From the NCBI GenBank assembly GCA_905221605.1, contig CAJNDS010000198.1:2501-66500 (forward strand): a stretch of DNA of 64,000 nucleotides, given 5' to 3'. Numbering within the stretch: the first letter of the stretch is position 1; each line of letters begins with the position of its first letter. The stretch is from Symbiodinium natans (taxonomy: Eukaryota > Sar > Dinophyceae > Suessiales > Symbiodiniaceae). Position numbers and translations under genes: made by a program. Shown piece by piece: positions 62,771-64,000 of the stretch. The notes beneath the pieces were generated by a model. The model did no database searches and had not been told where the DNA came from. It worked only from the letters and a program-made list of their open reading frames with translations.

Positions 62771-63020
62771 CCTATCAACACCTGCTTGCTTACAAGCCCT
62801 GCAGCAGAGATCCAAGAAGGCCTTGGCCCGCCACGGGCTTCAGGGTTCTCGAGCATCGATCCCGATCATCTACGAGGCATATGGCAAGTTTAGGGTTTAA
62901 CCCCTGAATTCACCCTGAAAACCCGGTTGCATCCTAAAGGAATCCTAAACCCTCGGATCCTTCTCAACAGTTCGCCCTACAGGGCTTTGGGTTTAGGGCT
63001 CTCCTGGGATCCTTCGGACA
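62771..63020. other. Spacer, nothing recognised
   Basis: Telomere-like scraps in both orientations at 62888-62902 and 62944-62952. Confidence 0.5.
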
Positions 63021-63155
63021 CCCCTAAACCCTGACCCGAAACCCTTTTGAATAAGCCCTAAACCCAAACCCTAAACCCTAAACCCCAAACCCTAAACCCT
63101 TAACCCTAAACCCTAAACCCTAGCCCTAAACCCCAAACCCAAAACCCTAAACCCC
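63021..63155 (-). repeat. Telomere-like C-strand array (mixed)
   Basis: CCCTAAA with CCCCAAA, CCCAAAA and CCCTTAA variants. Confidence 0.92.
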
Positions 63156-63289
63156 CTCGACACAGCGCTCGAAGCCCTCCAAAACCTTGGCGCGAAAAGA
63201 CCGGCGCAGGGCTTGCGTGTCGACCTCGGCGCGAGCGATGCTTTGCTTACTTTGTGTTGGTTTCTCGTTTTTGCTTTTTCCTTTTTCTT

Positions 63290-63475
63290 TTCTTTTTTTT
63301 TTTTTGGGGAGGGGGGAGGGTGGGGGGGGGGGAGGGGGGGGGAGGGTGGGGGGGGGGAGGGTGGGGGTCGGGGGGCTTCGGGTTTAGGGTTTAGGGTTTC
63401 GATTTTCTTGCTTTTTTTTTTTGGGGGGGGTTTCAGGGTTTGGGGCTCTTCGGTTCGGGGGGGGGGGGGTCTTGG
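63290..63475 (+). repeat. T-run and G-tract cluster
   Basis: T13 at 63293-63305 followed by GGGGAGGGGGGAGGG-type sequence to 63372. A second T-run (63412-63422) is followed by G8, and G11 occurs at 63457. Capable of G-quadruplex formation. Glycine-rich frames here are artefacts. Confidence 0.95.
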
Positions 63476-63519
63476 GATTTGGGGCTTAATTTCCTTTGTT
63501 TTGGTTTTAATCGCTCAGA

Positions 63520-64000
63520 CTCGGGTTTAGGGCTTTGGGTTTTGGGCGGGGGGAAGGGGTTTGGAGCTCTTTGGGGGACTTTGGGGTTCCAGGGTTTGGG
63601 GCTTGGGGCTTTGGGGTTGTGGGCTCAGGGCTTTGGGGTTGTCAGGGTTTAGGCTTTCGGTTTTGGGACTTTTGGGACTTTTGGGACGTTTGGGACTTTT
63701 GGGACTTTTGCGACTTTTGGGACTTTTGGAAATTTCGGGACTTTCGGGACTTTTGGGACTTTTGGGATTTTCGGGACTTTTGCGTTTTGGATGGTTTTGC
63801 AGGGTTTTGCGGGCTTGGAGGCGGGGTGGTGAGGGGCTTAGGAGCTTTGAGGGTTATGGGTTTGAGTTTCGGGTGACATGCTTTTGGCGCCTTAAGCAGC
63901 TTAAGGTTTAGAGGCTCAGGCTTTGTGATTTTGAGCTTGGAGCTTGGGGTTTCTAAGCTTCGTGGGGCTTGAGGAAAATTGGGGCTGACGGTCTTAGAGC
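63520..64000 (+). repeat. G-rich degenerate sequence with TTTTGGGAC nonamers
   Basis: Degenerate TTTGGGG/TTTAGGG-like sequence to 63655, then about a dozen TTTTGGGAC nonamers (63656-63785), then unique sequence to the window end. Open frames here (113 and 116 codons) are repeat products. Confidence 0.9.

Noticed and set aside
63187-63911. Glycine-rich and DFWDF-type frames
   Set aside because: Translated G-tracts and TTTTGGGAC nonamers.

Overview
The window is eukaryotic nuclear DNA, most likely from a dinoflagellate (Suessiales or Symbiodiniaceae-like). The evidence is: (1) 5'-processed copies of the dinoflagellate trans-spliced leader, one matching 17 consecutive leader bases (minus strand 20301-20317) and one with a single mismatch in 19 (minus strand 43701-43720); (2) an intact two-exon gene with a GC-AG intron encoding a multi-pass membrane protein of a type I know from dinoflagellate genomes; (3) Arabidopsis-type telomere heptamers (TTTAGGG) in more than fifty interstitial blocks in both orientations. 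There are no bacterial operons, no rRNA and no convincing tRNA. Species assignment is not possible from the sequence alone.

Layout. 1-15.2 kb: telomere-like blocks alternating with short spacers, small palindromic MITE-like elements and a U6 snRNA-derived insert (minus, about 861-951). 15.29-20.32 kb: a decayed, minus-strand endogenous copy of a positive-strand RNA virus genome of the alphavirus-like supergroup. Helicase and RNA-dependent RNA polymerase motifs are scattered over several frames. A spliced-leader relic marks its 5' end and an A7 tail its 3' end, and it is interrupted by a 1-kb inverted-repeat-bounded insertion. 20.3-27.2 kb: telomere-like blocks and spacers, including a telomeric-repeat insertion flanked by an 18-bp direct duplication. 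27.25-28.99 kb (minus): the one convincing host gene; its intron contains telomere-like repeats. 29-33 kb: spacers, hairpin elements and telomere-like arrays. 33.3-37.4 kb: large tandem repeat (unit about 816 bp). 37.66-38.51 kb: 87-bp tandem repeat with a 19-bp hairpin. 38.5-40.85 kb: AT-rich self-complementary satellite with a higher-order period near 391 bp. 41-64 kb: telomere-like blocks, MITE-like palindromes, a second spliced-leader relic and unassigned spacers.

The recurring theme is how telomere-like repeats and RNA-derived sequences got into the chromosome. Many blocks have the order (TTTAGGG)n, then a T-run, then the reverse complement of an RNA-like 3' end that finishes in GGCAAAAAA. 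This is the orientation expected if a telomeric G-strand 3' end primed reverse transcription of an A-tailed RNA. The U6 copy, the viral copy and several related short inserts all fit. Two telomere-like blocks carry direct target duplications, so insertion at staggered breaks can be read directly. Most open reading frames in the window are by-products of heptamer, trinucleotide or 87-bp repeats and are not annotated as genes.
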